Origin: Coptis chinensis
Taxonomy: Eukaryota; Streptophyta; Magnoliopsida; Ranunculales; Ranunculaceae
NCBI GenBank assembly: GCA_015680905.1
Contig: CM027381.1
Coordinates: 21,243,501-21,307,500, forward strand
DNA: 64,000 bases
Reading direction: 5' to 3'
Shown: piece by piece, positions 46,975 through 58,988 of the stretch
How the letters are laid out: the number at the start of each line of letters is the position of its first letter
Position numbering within the stretch: position 1 is the stretch's first letter
Translations under genes and position numbers: made by a program
The notes under the pieces: model-generated
What the model saw: the letters and a program-made list of their open reading frames with translations, nothing else
The model's database searches: none
What the model was told of the DNA's origin: nothing

Positions 46975-48754
46975 GCGGGAGATAAGGTAAGTTTTTAAGT
47001 TTTGTTATTGTCTGTTTATGTCCCAAGCAATTTAATTCTGTTAACCCTATAATGGGTGGAACTCTTATAGAGTTGCGTCAGTATTTTTATTTCCTATATT
47101 TGTATGTTCTAACCTTGTTCCCGAATTTCACGCGTTCCATGGTATTTTTCTACCCTATTTATTTAAATGCTTTGAGGACAAAGCATGCTTCTTATTGGGG
47201 GCCATAGAAACACGTGTAATTAAGGCATCTGTTAGGATATAGATATGTATAATATGCATTTGTTTTCAAGTTAAAATTTTCAAAAATATAAATAAATAAG
47301 TTTATGTTATACACTTAGGAATATTGGTATTGTTTCTTTCTCTATGCTCTTAACAATCTAGAAGTCTCACGTAGCTTTTGCATCAGAATAATTGTTAGAA
47401 ACTTAGGTTAATATGTAGGTAATAATCTTTGCATCTATCTATAAATATATTACATGAGTATCTATGATTGTTAGCAGTAAGTTTCTGAAATCTAGGCTAG
47501 AGTACTTATTCTACAAATCCTGTGAGAATATAGCCTAAAGCCTTATATGAGCGAAACATTTGAGAAATGACACAAGGGAGAAGTAAAATCCGGATAGAGA
47601 AATCACACGTCCACTTGCTTGATCACTATGCCATATTCTAAGCGAGAATTTATGCCCTCTTTGGATCGATATAGCCAGAAATTCAAACCTATGAATTATT
47701 TTCCGCTAGTCGCCCCTCTGAGCCTTTCTTTAGCCTTCCATAAACCAAAATTCCTTGACCCTGTTACAAAAACAAAACAAAATAAAAAAAAAAAAAAATC
47801 AACCTACCCAATCTAGAATAAGTCTGAGAATAGAATGAGGAAGAAAGAAGAAGAGAAAAACCTATGTAAACAAAAATTAGTTAGTTGCTTCAGAATAAAG
47901 AAAAGAAGTTTCCATCAAAAGAAAAGAAAAATAAAAAATAGAAATAAATAAAAACTCCAAAAATAGAATAAAATGGAGTCAAAAGCCAAAGAAAAGAAAA
48001 ATAAAAAAAATTGCTAAGGATGGAAACAAAGTATAGAAGCAAAAGAAAATAACAAAGTTTTCTCTAAGTTACATAATATGAAGACTCTATTATCTCAGAC
48101 TTGTCCTTTTGAATATCAATTTCCTTCCTTCTTAAACCATCTCCTAATCCCCATGAACACCTAATAAAGACATCTAGCTCAATTAGGAATAGGTTAGTGT
48201 GATAGTAAGTGGCAGATGTGTTTGATCGACTCGGCTTCCTTGTTTGTCATTGAGATTGTAAGGTAAAGTGTGCCCATGCACATTGGAGTAGCTTAAACTT
48301 GAGCGGAAAAATCGAGTGGTTTTTGTCTTGACATTTATGTGAGGACCTACTTAAGGGGCTTATTCGAAGTTTTCAGAAATGAACACGCTAGGCATTTCAT
48401 AGTATTACGATAGTGTATATATTTGTATCATAGATGATTGATTATTATGCATATATTAGTTTAGGTTTTGACTTGGTTATTCTTATTCAATTGCTAGTGA
48501 GATGTATAGGTAGTTGAGACATGAATGAGGAAACAATAGTTTATTTCTTAGTCGTTATAGTATAGATGAAGTTTGTGAGTACCTTCATGGAAAACTCTCA
48601 CGAGGCTATGACTAGATCCACTAGAATTCCTAGTGGTTTAAGGCCTTGTTGCGATATGGTCAATGCAATCACTTCAATAAACGAGTAGTTAGAACTCCAT
48701 TTTTGGTCACTTATTCTAATTTCTCATATTTGCTTGAGGACAAGCAAAATGCTG
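46975..48754 (+). other. Non-coding 3' domain of element D
   Basis: GAGGACAAAGC at 47173-47183 is followed by a GGGGG tract. Then come the shared boxes (CACTTGCTTGATCA at 47612), a 15-A run near 47788, GTTTCCATC near 47909 and GGATGGAAAC near 48018, and GAGGACAAGC near 48736. The 65-codon ORF at 47619 is a repeat shadow. Confidence 0.75.
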
Positions 48755-48767
48755 TTTGGGGGTGGTT
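48755..48767 (+). other. Polypurine tract of element D
   Basis: TTTGGGGGTGGTT lies directly before the 3' LTR and is identical to that of Z. Confidence 0.85.
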
Positions 48768-50244
48768 TGATAAGAGCCCAAAACTGTAGTTTTAACCATG
48801 TAACAGTCATACTTTTAGACCAATTATGTGAGTAATAATTAAGAGTTAATACTTATTACGTGTTTTTATGCGTTTCAAGCTTCAAAGTCAATTATGTGCA
48901 GAAATATACCACTTTGATGAGATAAAGGAGCAATGGTTTGTTGCTAAGGAGTTCAGTGATTAAAGGCCAAGATTCAAGAAGACAAAGCCTCTGTAAAGCC
49001 GGTCAAAAGATGAAAAGTCAAAGTCAATGCGGGCAGAAACAGCACTCAAAATCAGCAAAACTTCCGAAGGCTGTATCTTTGGACTCAGACCTCGGAATTG
49101 GGCCTACCTTATGTCAAAACGACCGGTTCGGAAAGAGCTTTCCAATGGTCTAAGCCTTGACCCAATCAGAGGAGTAAAAGTAGACGAAAAGTCTGTTGAA
49201 GCCAACTGCAGCTGAAGAGGCCTTTTTGGACTGAAAGAATTGGGTTTTGGGCCTGATTCTCTGTCCCAAAACATGGCTCCAAGCCCATGCACGATTTTTG
49301 GATCTGAAAACATATAAAAACAAAAGCTTAGCTCTTTGTTAATGGTAGCTAGTTAGACCTAAAAAATATATATAATTCTAGATCTAGTTCCAGTAGAGTA
49401 ATTAAGTTTAAGTTCCAATTTCAATTCTTGTTTTAGATTAAGTCTTGAATCATTGTTCTTGATTGATTAGATAAATAAAATAGTTATTTTTATCAATTTC
49501 GATTTTTGTCATTTCAATTTATAGATCTAATTTTAATTCTTGTTGATTATCATTTCGTAGTTTAAGTAGATTGAAACATTGTTAGTTAAATTAGTTAAGT
49601 TAGAATTTTAATATGATGTGTAGTTATAATTCAATGGGAAATGATGGTTGATGTCTCAAGGCTAAAACCTCCATTAGAGGGGTTGATGAAGCTTTGATGA
49701 AAACTTAGTGGTATAGTGTAGAAGCATTGTAGAATCTATTCCACTCTAGAAGGTCGTGATTCGCCATGAGAATGGGTGGACGACCTCACATGCTAGTTAG
49801 TATTTGGTAGAAATGCCATGAACACTAGGGATTAGAACTCGAAATTCTTGCCGTAAGAACGTGAGAATCGAGATACAAGAATCTATGCTAGGTTATTAAG
49901 TTGGATTCGAGGTGGATTCAATTCCCCTCTAATCCTTTATCTAGATTCAAAAACAATCATATTTCCATAGCATTCGTAGTTTAAATTCAACATAATCAAT
50001 TTCATATTGTATCATAGTATAAAACCCTTTGTAAAGCTCTCATTAGACTTAAGACCGATTAATTAGACTAGAAAACATTCCATGCTAGAGAACTAGGACT
50101 GGAACGAATTTGTTACTCCACTCTATTTTGATAGAATTGAGAGCAGAAACTTTGATAAATATAGACACGTAAAGAGTTTTAGTTTACTTACGTTTTGAGT
50201 TCATCGTTCATTTCGTAGGTAAACTATTCATTTTATGTTTATCA
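48768..50244 (+). repeat. 3' LTR of element D
   Basis: 1477 bp, TGATAAGAGCCC to GTTTATCA, with all landmarks of the 5' copy: TATAAAA at 49313, the CCTCCATTAGAGG box near 49670, and U5 hairpin arms at 50181-50192 and 50214-50225. CACTC follows at 50245. Confidence 0.95.
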
Positions 50245-50249
50245 CACTC

Positions 50250-50348
50250 CGCGAAACGAGATTAGTTAGGACCATATTTTTTGCCACTTATCTGTTTTTA
50301 TTTCTCATCTTTGCTTGAGGACAAGCCAAATGCTATTTGGAGGTGGTG
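50250..50348 (+). other. Element C resumes: end of the 3' domain and polypurine tract
   Basis: CGCGAAACGAGATTAGTTAG continues the sequence broken at 23049, as in A at 12573-12594. GAGGACAAGC (50316-50325) and TTTGGAGGTGGTG end at the LTR. Confidence 0.85.
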
Positions 50349-51639
50349 TGATAAGCACCCAAAACTGTAGTTTAAACCCCTTAATAGTATTACATTTAGG
50401 CCAATTATGTTTATAATAAATAAGAGTTAGAAATGTTTACGTATTTTTGTGTATTTCAGGTCTTGAAGTTATTTATATGCTTAAAGATGTCATTTTGCAT
50501 GGAAAACGACTCAAGATGATTGCTAGAAGAGTTATGTTTAAAGCCCAAGAATCAAGAAGAAAAAGCCTTTTTAAGCCCAGTCAAAGTCAATTCGGGTAGA
50601 CTAATAACAAAAAGCAATCAAAACTTTAAAAGGGCGTATCTTTGAACTCGGGCTTCGGAATTGGGCCTACTTTATATCAAAACGACCAACTCAGAATAAG
50701 CTTTCCAATGGACCCAGACTTTCCCCAATCAAACCTTTAAAAGAAAACATAAAGGGCACTAAAGTAATTTCTAGCAACTTTGGCTCCTTTAGAGTTAACC
50801 TAATGGACTTTGGGCTCACATTAGAGACCTAAAGTCTTGCCTTCAGGCCTATGCACAAAAATATAACCCTAATCCTCTCCTATATAAATTGGATTAAGGC
50901 TAAATAAAACTTGGCTACTCCTTTTTTAGTTTAGCTGTAATTTAGGGTTCTCTCTCTCCATCTTTCTTTAGAATAGTTTAGTTTAGTATAGTTTATAATT
51001 AGGGTTTGTAGCCGTCATTAAAACCATCAATAAAAGCTTAGTTCTTTTACTTTAATGTCTTCTTATTATTGTTTATTTAATAAGAATCCGATGACACAAG
51101 GCTAAACCTCCATTAGAGGGGGTTTATAAAGCCATGTGAGGTTGATAGTTAGTAATTTGGTTGTTGTTTTGTAAATAGCATTTCCATTTTGATTCTTATG
51201 ATTGTTTAGAGATAAAAATTATAAGAGTTGAACTAGAGTTTAGAGCCACCATCAAAGAGATTTGTGGTGGAGTTAAACTTTAATGCTAGTGGAACCTTGA
51301 TCCGAGACGACTTGGTGTTCACTAGGGATCAAACAAGCGATTCGATAACTAACTAATGGTCAATTGAATCGCGTGGTGGATTGCCCCTCTCTATATCCTT
51401 TTTCTCATCATTATATCTACTATTTTAGTATTATAATTTTCTATTTTCCTAGCATATTACTCTCATCATTAGTTAATAGTTGTTTAGTCTAAATTCGTGT
51501 CAAGTACATGAAAGCAAGAGTAGATCGAAAACGATTGCTCTCCTATATCAGCACTATTTTGAGAGTGTTAATATGATTGATAGAATGATTTTTGTATTTT
51601 AAACAACCTGTTTTCACGTCTAATTCTCTTTTCTTGTCA
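50349..51639 (+). repeat. 3' LTR of element C
   Basis: 1291 bp, TGATAAGCACCC to CTTGTCA. It has a TATATAAA candidate at 50881-50888 and the GGCTAAACCTCCATTAGAGG box at 51100-51119. Its last 190 bp match the remaining part of the 5' LTR. GTAAC follows at 51640. Confidence 0.85.
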
Positions 51640-51644
51640 GTAAC

Positions 51645-51735
51645 AATATGCTCGCGCATTACAAATCAACTCGGAGATTAAAAATTCAATCTTTGACATT
51701 TATTGTTAGATTTTCATAATCACGTAGTTAATAAT
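51645..51735 (+). other. Short AT-rich stretch between elements C and CACTA
   Basis: By position this should be element B sequence to the right of the C insertion. It has no recognisable feature and is too short to prove it. Confidence 0.35.
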
Positions 51736-52390
51736 CACTATGTCAAAACAGGTGATTTAGGACGGCTTATATCTATCGAGATTGGTCAATCTCGATGGCT
51801 ACAAATTGTCTCATAAGCCGTTGTTAAAAATGTCGTGGTATTGATTCTCGACAGTTAGTGGTTGTCCATTATTTGAAATACAAAGACAGCTAGTAGCTTT
51901 CGAGAAATGAGTTTTGTGGACGGCTACTGGCCGTGGTTTAGGGTTTAAAACAACAGCTTCACACTGTCTAGAGCTGCATCCTGCTCGATCAAAACACGAA
52001 ACTGAATTGTTTCAATTCCTTATTGTAGACGGCTAATGACAATAGAGTATTTGAAAATCTAATTTATCGAATCCACCTACTGCTTCAATATGATTGGCTA
52101 CCCAAATAATTTAAATTCAAACTGCACTATAATTAAGAAGCCATAATCAAACTTAAGTACCAAAACATCTTTATATTTATCATTCCATCCAAAATGTTTA
52201 CATTGCAATACCATATACTATAAAACTTGAAGTCTGACAAAATACCAAAATATTTGAACTCAATCTTGTTGCTCAAGTATTCAATAGCTAGCTAGAAACA
52301 TTATCCAAAAACCAAAAAACAACTATGTACTTGGATTTACAAGGCACACCAAAAGAAGATAAGTTTTTGTCGATTTAAAAGCTTCATCGA
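51736..52390. repeat. CACTA terminal and subterminal repeat region
   Basis: After the CACTA end, GACGGCT or its complement recurs at about 51760, 51814, 51918 and 52028, with diverged forms such as GACAGCT at 51894, in both orientations. In En/Spm elements such subterminal repeats bind the element's regulatory protein. No ORF. Confidence 0.7.
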
Positions 52391-53404
52391 TCAATGAAAA
52401 ACCACGTAATTTTTTGGCCAAGTAATCACGTCACCAAGCACGATATCTCCAAGTCTTCCATCTCCTTCATACAACGGTGCAAAATCATCAAGTATCTCAT
52501 CGATTCAGACATTATACAAACTTGGAGGTGTCGTTAAATAGGTGCAGACTTCTCCAAGTGCAACCACAATCTTTGTTATGAAACTCTTCAAGTGACAAGT
52601 TGTAGATTGATCTCGGATATTGCAAGAATCATCACGAACTAGTGATTGCTGTACTTCCTAAGAAAAAAACAATGAAATTAATGTAGAGTTAGAGACTTTA
52701 AATAGATTACTGAACACAAGAACCAAAAGCACCCAAGTTTGTTTTTCCTAAAATTCTTAGAACAAATAAAATCGAACACATGTAGCAATAGGATCCGAAC
52801 AAAAAAAAAATCAACATAGCAAATAGGACCTGGACAGAAAACCTAAAAGAACACTAAATATGAATACTTAAATGTAGCTATGATAGTTACCATGAATTGT
52901 TTGAATGCATCCAGTGAATTAACTAGGCCAAAAAGAACTATTGAAAAGAGTATAAGACAGCGTGTTCACAAAGTCCACAAACAAAAAAAAATGCCTTAAT
53001 TTTCACTTAGAAATTATCCTGGCCATACTGAACGAAATATATGGCATTGTCTACAAGAAAATACATGATCAACAAAGCATATTCAGTGACAATCCATAGT
53101 TACCAGACAAGATAACAGGTGTTGGTAAAGACAAGGCAATCTAAGAATATTGTGTTTGGAAACATCCGACTTCCAATAAATTCTTTCTAAGTCCCTACAT
53201 TCCATGCACTTCTGTCCATATGTTATGTTGAGTGGTTAACAGACAAATGACACCAGTAGAGAAATAAAACTCAACCTGCAATTCCTTTAATTTCATATCG
53301 GGTAAAATTTTAAGAAACTGTCTTACTGATGGTATCTTGTCTCGGGTTAAATGGCATCGACTCCATTTGGTTTCGAGGGTGCTTCCTGCAAGTGTATAAA
53401 TCGT

Positions 53405-53600
53405 AACCCAACAATCAACTCTACCCACCAAGTCTTACGTTATTGCGGCACAACCTAAGGTTCCTAAATTATATTCACATTGCAAGGGTATTGGGCACTA
53501 TGTTTCGGAGTGCAAGCACCTGAAAATCGCACTAGACAAGGAGAAAACCAAGAGTTCTACAGTACAACACTTTAAGCCTTTAAGTCGTTGCATCAATAAA
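53405..53600 (+). pseudogene. Zinc-knuckle retroelement remnant inside a TNP1 intron
   Basis: The frame reads YSHCKGIGHYVSECKHLKIA, similar to zinc knuckles of plant retroelement ORF1/gag-like proteins; the first Cys of the usual motif is replaced by Tyr. No other domain is visible around it. Confidence 0.35.
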
Positions 53601-54536
53601 TAATCTCCCCGGTTCGATATTGTCTTATTTATAGGAAGCAGAAATGAAAATAATATAGAAAGACTTATTGGTAGGCCGAGGTTTGGATAAAGATAATGAA
53701 TTGCATACAACACCTCTCTTCTTAGTCCGGAGTCTATCAGCTCCAACACACGAAAGCATGTTAATCCACAACAAAATAGGGAAAATGTGCACTTTAACTC
53801 TCAAATGAAAACATCTTTCCCAGCAAACTTAGTCATATACTAGTTACAAGCAATGCCATGACTTGGGGGTACATGGTACAAACAAAGTAAAGTTTTGGTG
53901 CATGCAGAAAAACAGTTCTTCATGTTAGAGCAGAAAGAAATCTCTATGCATTAAGAGATGGTATTGATTGAGTTCAAACAGCCAAGTTTCACTGCGTTAA
54001 AGTTCAGTTTATTTTCTTAAGTTAGTCCTAAATCATAATAAACTATGTTCAAGCTCAGTCGTCCAGTAACAAGAACAAGCTTGGAAAGGTAGAACGAGCC
54101 AGAATTGTTCACCTCATTTTCTAACCCATGTCGTCCAATTTTATAGTGACTCTATAGAAGAAAAGTTCACAAGATTTAATGATATTACTTCGTATCTCCG
54201 AATTTCAATAAGAGATATACCTGAAATTTTGACACTAATTGTATGACATTTGATAATATCACTAGTATCTCAATTTCCAAACCTCTAAAATGTCAGTCGC
54301 AATCCAGATTTTCAACTATAATAATCCCATGCATGGAGGCCATACAGAACTACGCTGTAAGTATTCCTTCGACTAAATAAACCCTATAAAAACAAGAGAA
54401 TTAGAATCGTTGTGTACTGTAGTTGGAAAGTGTACCCATCTCGCCATAAAATGCTCGAAGGAAATACTTCTCAGATTCACAAATATTTTACTAGTTTGCT
54501 CCAAAAGCATAGAAGGGCATTTATTATTGTAATGGC

Positions 54537-54758
54537 CTAATGGAAATCCATTGCTTTGCCCTCAAATTGTTGTCTGTTATGCTCCAACCATAACCCCCAC
54601 ATGATCGCAAATGACACCATATTCCAAAGTATGTTGCGATCTGTTAGAAAAATGCCCCGTATAGCACAGAGTAAAGAGATCCACCACCCAACAAGGACCG
54701 ACCCAACTAGACCAGAATTATCATAAAATACGACCAAACTTGCCAAGAAAAGGGACAA
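54537..54758 (-). pseudogene. LINE (non-LTR) reverse transcriptase C-terminal remnant
   Basis: The 73-codon frame contains ILWNMVSFAIMWGLWLEHNR followed by QQFEGKAMDFH. It resembles the W-x-(I/L)-W-x-E-R-N-x-R-x-F end of plant LINE pol proteins. The rest of the element is missing. Confidence 0.5.
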
Positions 54759-56000
54759 TACAACTATACAAGAGTAAATGATTAACTAACTCTAGAACTG
54801 TAGCACAGGGAAAAAAAAACTGTAGTACAGAAAAGACACTGATCCTAAGGTTTGACCTATGGATGATATTCAAGTTTTGCTCTTATTTTGTTTTGCAATC
54901 TTCTTTTAGCTTCAATCCAACTTCTCTAGTAATTATTGAATCATCCAATTATTAAAAATTTCTGGGGAACAAAAGGGTAAAGTTTTGATATCTACTTCCG
55001 GAAAACGCTGAGACAATGATATAACTTAAAGGAGTGTCTTACTTGTATCTTGACATCCACTTGTCCACACTATCTATTACTCCTGTGCCAGTTGTTTTGG
55101 CTACTGAGGCGTTTGTCAATGATTTGTTGTTTAGGTAGATATGCACTTTTAGGGTGGCTCAAATGCGCAGCGCCGGACTAGTGAGGAATCTCAAAAGTCG
55201 TCTCATGCTAAGCAAAACAACTCTGAGAATTTCTGGTCCTCTATTAATCTCAATTCAGAATCAACTGAACTACCCTGGCCAAGTGTAAGTAAGAGTTTAT
55301 TATGTCTGAAGTGACAATCGGAGAAACATGATTCATTTAAAAGTTACAAGATCACCCTACTTAAATTTCTGTACTGATTAACCCTGCTTAAATTCAGGTT
55401 TGTGATCGTAAAATTCAATAAATAGCAGCCCACACCTTGTTCCTTTTTAGGTTATTTTTCAAGTTATCATTGTTACCAAAAATAGCTTTAATACGTACTA
55501 GAAAAATGTACACGTATGTGCAAACTTAAATGAAATACTGGTTTTAGTTGTTGTCATTAGATCAAGAAAATAAAATAGAAAATAAGCAATTTGTTTCTTA
55601 GTTGGTATTTTTAATCAACAAAATGACTCATTTATTGTGCTCTTGTGCTAAAATATGGAATAACTTAATGACCAGTCAATTGAGATGTACCTCATTCTAA
55701 ATAATGGAAGTCAGATGGCATTCGAGGTAAACCAAAGCCAGCAGGTTGTATAATGGAAGTCAAATGGCGTCCTCCTGATATTGGGTTTGTTCAGGCCAAA
55801 ACAGATAAAGTGCCTAAGTAAAAATATCATGGCTCTTGGCATCCAAGAAGCTTGGCATTGACACCAGGCACAATCCTGTTCGCCGCCTTCCATCTAACAT
55901 AATCAATGCGAGAGAACTTGGTGAAACGCCATCCACTTCTTCCTAACTTAATAAGGGTTTGGGAAGACAAGACATATGCTCTGTTCATATTCTTAGTCTA
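54759..56000 (-). other. Remainder of the large TNP1 intron
   Basis: I see no gene or known element. Short duplicated phrases such as ATAATGGAAGTCA(G/A)ATGGC at about 55702 and 55752 suggest small local duplications. Confidence 0.45.
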
Positions 56001-58489
56001 GACATAATTAAATTAACAAATTATTACCTGAGATGCATTTCCAAGCCCTGAAGATTGTCGCTTAAGGTCTGCAACTTCATCCTCAAGTATCTTTATGAGC
56101 CTTATGCGCTTCATCAAGTCTTTCCATGACCGCCTCATAACCTGACTCACTGCTTTCACGCGCTCTCTTCTCTCTTTGAGCAATCTCCTTATAAGGAGAT
56201 GAAGCATGGTAAACAGTCTTTGTGACACCACCACCTAGACCGCAAACACGTCCCCTTCCATCACGACCAATAACCTATTAAGCAAACAAAAGTTTAGGTA
56301 GAACTTTGAACAAAACCCATTTGAAAAACCAAAACAAGATGAGAAGCATCATACCATTGCAGCGGGGTCATTGTCTAGATCCTTTTCCACTATGTCAGGC
56401 TCTACGCTAACAAGTCTGTTAATTTCCTCCTACAAAAGAAATCAAAGTCACCATTTCTTAAGTACATAATAGCTGGTCATACAAACATAAGCAATAGCTA
56501 TACAAATATGTCTTGTTGTCTCTTACAAGAGATTGCCTCGTTTCCGTGTTGATGAAACTCCCATCTCTCCTCGTATGAGTGGCCACATATCCCTGTGTCC
56601 TCGAAACCTCACCAGTAGGGCTATCCTTTTTCTATAACATATTAAACAAGTACGTAGATAAAGACTAATAGTTTAGTGTATACGATAAATTTTTAAGCAC
56701 TAAATAGATGTTTACCAACTGCTCAATAACTGGAGTTGCTCCCATTCTACCAGTTGTATATGGGTTCTTCATGTTTTCCCTTGCCAACTTGCCATTGCAT
56801 CGCTTGATTTTATCCTCTTCAGTTGAGCACATGTCGACAAATGCCTCCCATTCTTCCTTTTTCACCTTTTTAGGACCATTTCTTTTTCGCTCTGCATCTG
56901 TTGGATACATGTCATAAACCTTACGAAGTTCATACTTTTTTTGTTTCCAAGCTGTATTAAGCTTATGAAGAGTGCATTCTTTTCGGATGAGTGGAAGATC
57001 AATTTCTTCTTGTAAATTGGACATGTCAAAGTCATTAGTAAACAAATTTGGATGCAAAACAAATTAAATTCAAATGTCTACTTAAATAAAATCAGGTGGA
57101 GTGATTTGCACTTACCAAGACATCCTTCCACAACTCATCCTTCGTTAATACTGGAACTTCTGCCCAGTCCTTGTACATAGGTGGGCAGTGTGTCCTAGCC
57201 ACCTGCCCGACTACTGTGGCATACTTTGCTCGATATTGTCTAGTAGCTTGTCCATCAGCAGTGAACTCCACTTGGAATCTTGGACCAAAGTGAATGAATA
57301 TACATAAACATATTACAATGCCAATAAGTAAAAAAAGGTAAGAATCTTGGACCTAAGTGAACACTGGGTGATAAGATGATTTAATCTGTTGTTATTGTTA
57401 CACTTACCAAAGGTGTCCTTTGTCCAGATTAGTTCGGGTTCAAAAAAAAAATTAGACGAAAGTATTTTGGCATGTCAAGGAGAATTCTATACTTGTTGTC
57501 CTGAATTATCCGGATGGGTTACTTAACGGGAGGATGGTTTATCAAATGAAAATGAACTCGGTCATGTGCGCTGAAATTCTTCTCCTTCTAAGATCATCAT
57601 TAAGGACACATAGCTGCACAAAAATTCCCATATTGGTGGATCTTATCCTTCGCCGGTTTCATTAGCGGTGAAAAGTTGCGGACTATTATTCAATTATGTA
57701 TTTTAATTCATGCTCCAAAATTTTGTCAGAATACCATCTTTCGTAATCAAGTTATTTCAAATAAGTCATTTAATGACACATCAAGTTACAAGTTCAGACC
57801 CCAAGTTATTTGCACACCCACTTTTGTTCACTTCCCTAGACCTATTGATCATTCTACTTATATTGTGTGCTAAGATAACTGGGTGGCAAAAATTTCATGC
57901 TTCAATGTTTCGCTGCTAAAATCTGTCTAAATGACGTTCTCTACTGAAGCTTAAGATTTGATATTATCCAGTGCAAAGTATTCCTCAGTTCATCCTCGTT
58001 GGCTTACAGATAAGAGAAGGATAATAAAAATATCAACTTCTTTTCCTCATCAGTTATCCCATATAAGAAACAAATACAGGTGTACCTATATTAATCACCG
58101 AATTCCTATTTAATACTGCAACTAACCACATACAAGTTAGCAGAACAACCAACCAAGTTATTAGTGTTAACACAATAACAAGAACCAAAATCTTCGGTGT
58201 AGTTCCCATATAAAACCACAGCAACATGACTCAACAACGGTAAATGAAGATCACAATCCCATGAAGCTAATATTATTTAATGTCAAGAGCAGCAAATAGG
58301 GGAGGTTTAAAGGTCACTAAGAGGCTAAGAGCATAGAATACGGAAGGTTTACAACGCCAATTAAGTATGCAATAATCAAATCAAACTTATTACTTTACCT
58401 TTTGGTTTCATCCTCGTCTCACTTGCTTCAGAGTCACTTGCTTCAGATTCATTTGCCTCAAATGCACTTGCTTCAGATGCTTCTGACAT

Positions 58490-58988
58490 GACTTCTTTTT
58501 ACCTAAATATAGAGTTCAACAAAATGGCTTAAATCTAAGGAGACATAATTAAACATCTGCGTCATACATTTAAGGTGACAGAATTAAACTCATCATACAA
58601 AGCACGGAATTAAACTCATCATATATTGCACCATTCAAAGAAAAAAATTAGAAAAAAAAACCACTCTGTAACTCACCTGTACCATGCTGAGAATTTGAAA
58701 TATGAAAAGAAACAAAAGATACTTAATTCAAAAAAGAGATTATTTCTTGATCCTAAACAGACCCCTTGTCTAGCATTTAAAGAAGAGGATAAAAAAAAAC
58801 AGTTGAAAAATGACCAAGTCAATAATATATTGATAAGTTTCCTAACACGGAGGATTACACTTTTAACTTGATGTTTTAAGATTAAAATTAGTCTTCGACA
58901 ACTTCTAGAACATCCTCAAGTAAAGTTGTTAACGAAGAATCATTAGCTCTTGTTCTAGCCTCAAAGACCAGTGGGTCTTCGTAAGCAT
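58490..58988. other. Intergenic region between tnp2 and TNP1-like genes
   Basis: AT-rich, no ORF of note. It would hold the tnp2 end and the TNP1 promoter, but I cannot point to clear sites. Confidence 0.5.

Larger units (their letters stand above)
23050..50244 (+). mobile_element. Element D: the only RT-bearing Athila-like gypsy element, split by E
   Basis: LTRs at 23050-24532 and 48768-50244 are flanked by CACTC (23045-23049 and 50245-50249). Without E the element is about 14.9 kb. Order: LTR, PBS, leader, gag, protease, RT, RNase H, integrase, non-coding spacer, ORF-X, spacer, ORF-Y, non-coding domain, polypurine tract, LTR. All reading frames carry at least one break. A hand alignment of the first 300 or so LTR bases shows about 5 percent difference, and the rest looks closer. 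Confidence 0.95.
16348..51639 (+). mobile_element. Element C: non-autonomous Athila-like gypsy element, split by D
   Basis: The left end TGACAAG and the right end CTTGTCA form an inverted repeat, and GTAAC flanks both sides (16343-16347 and 51640-51644). C's own sequence is 16348-23049 plus 50250-51639; D fills the gap and its CACTC duplication marks the break. The interior has the PBS, leader, gag, protease, acidic spacer and YLWKDPQLF module, then a long non-coding domain. There is no RT, integrase, ORF-X or ORF-Y. Stops and frameshifts are numerous, so this is an old copy. Confidence 0.85.
52391..58489 (-). pseudogene. TNP1-like gene (plant transposase, Ptta/En/Spm family), about 7 exons
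   Basis: Exon 1 is 58489-58399 (MSEASEASAFEANESEASDS, a Ser-Glu-Ala repeat). Exon 2 ends at 57116 (CPPMYKDWAEVPVLTKDELW). Exon 3 is about 57015-56716 (WKQKKYELRKVYDMYPTDAE, EEWEAFVDMCSTEED). Exon 4 is 56631-56527 (GYVATHTRRDGSFIN). Exon 5 is 56429-56355. Exon 6 starts at 56274 (GRDGRGRVCGLGGGVTK). The last is about 52650-52391 (LGDVITWPKNYVVF). Most junctions have GT and AG. The order of blocks is that of Transposase_24 (Pfam PF03004) proteins, thought to bind element ends. A one-base shift in exon 6 (about 56085) makes this copy doubtful. The long last intron holds other repeat remnants. Confidence 0.72.

Noticed and set aside
57676..57919. Two overlapping plus-strand ORFs of 65 and 69 codons
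   Set aside because: They lie in an intron of the TNP1-like gene and show no recognisable domain.
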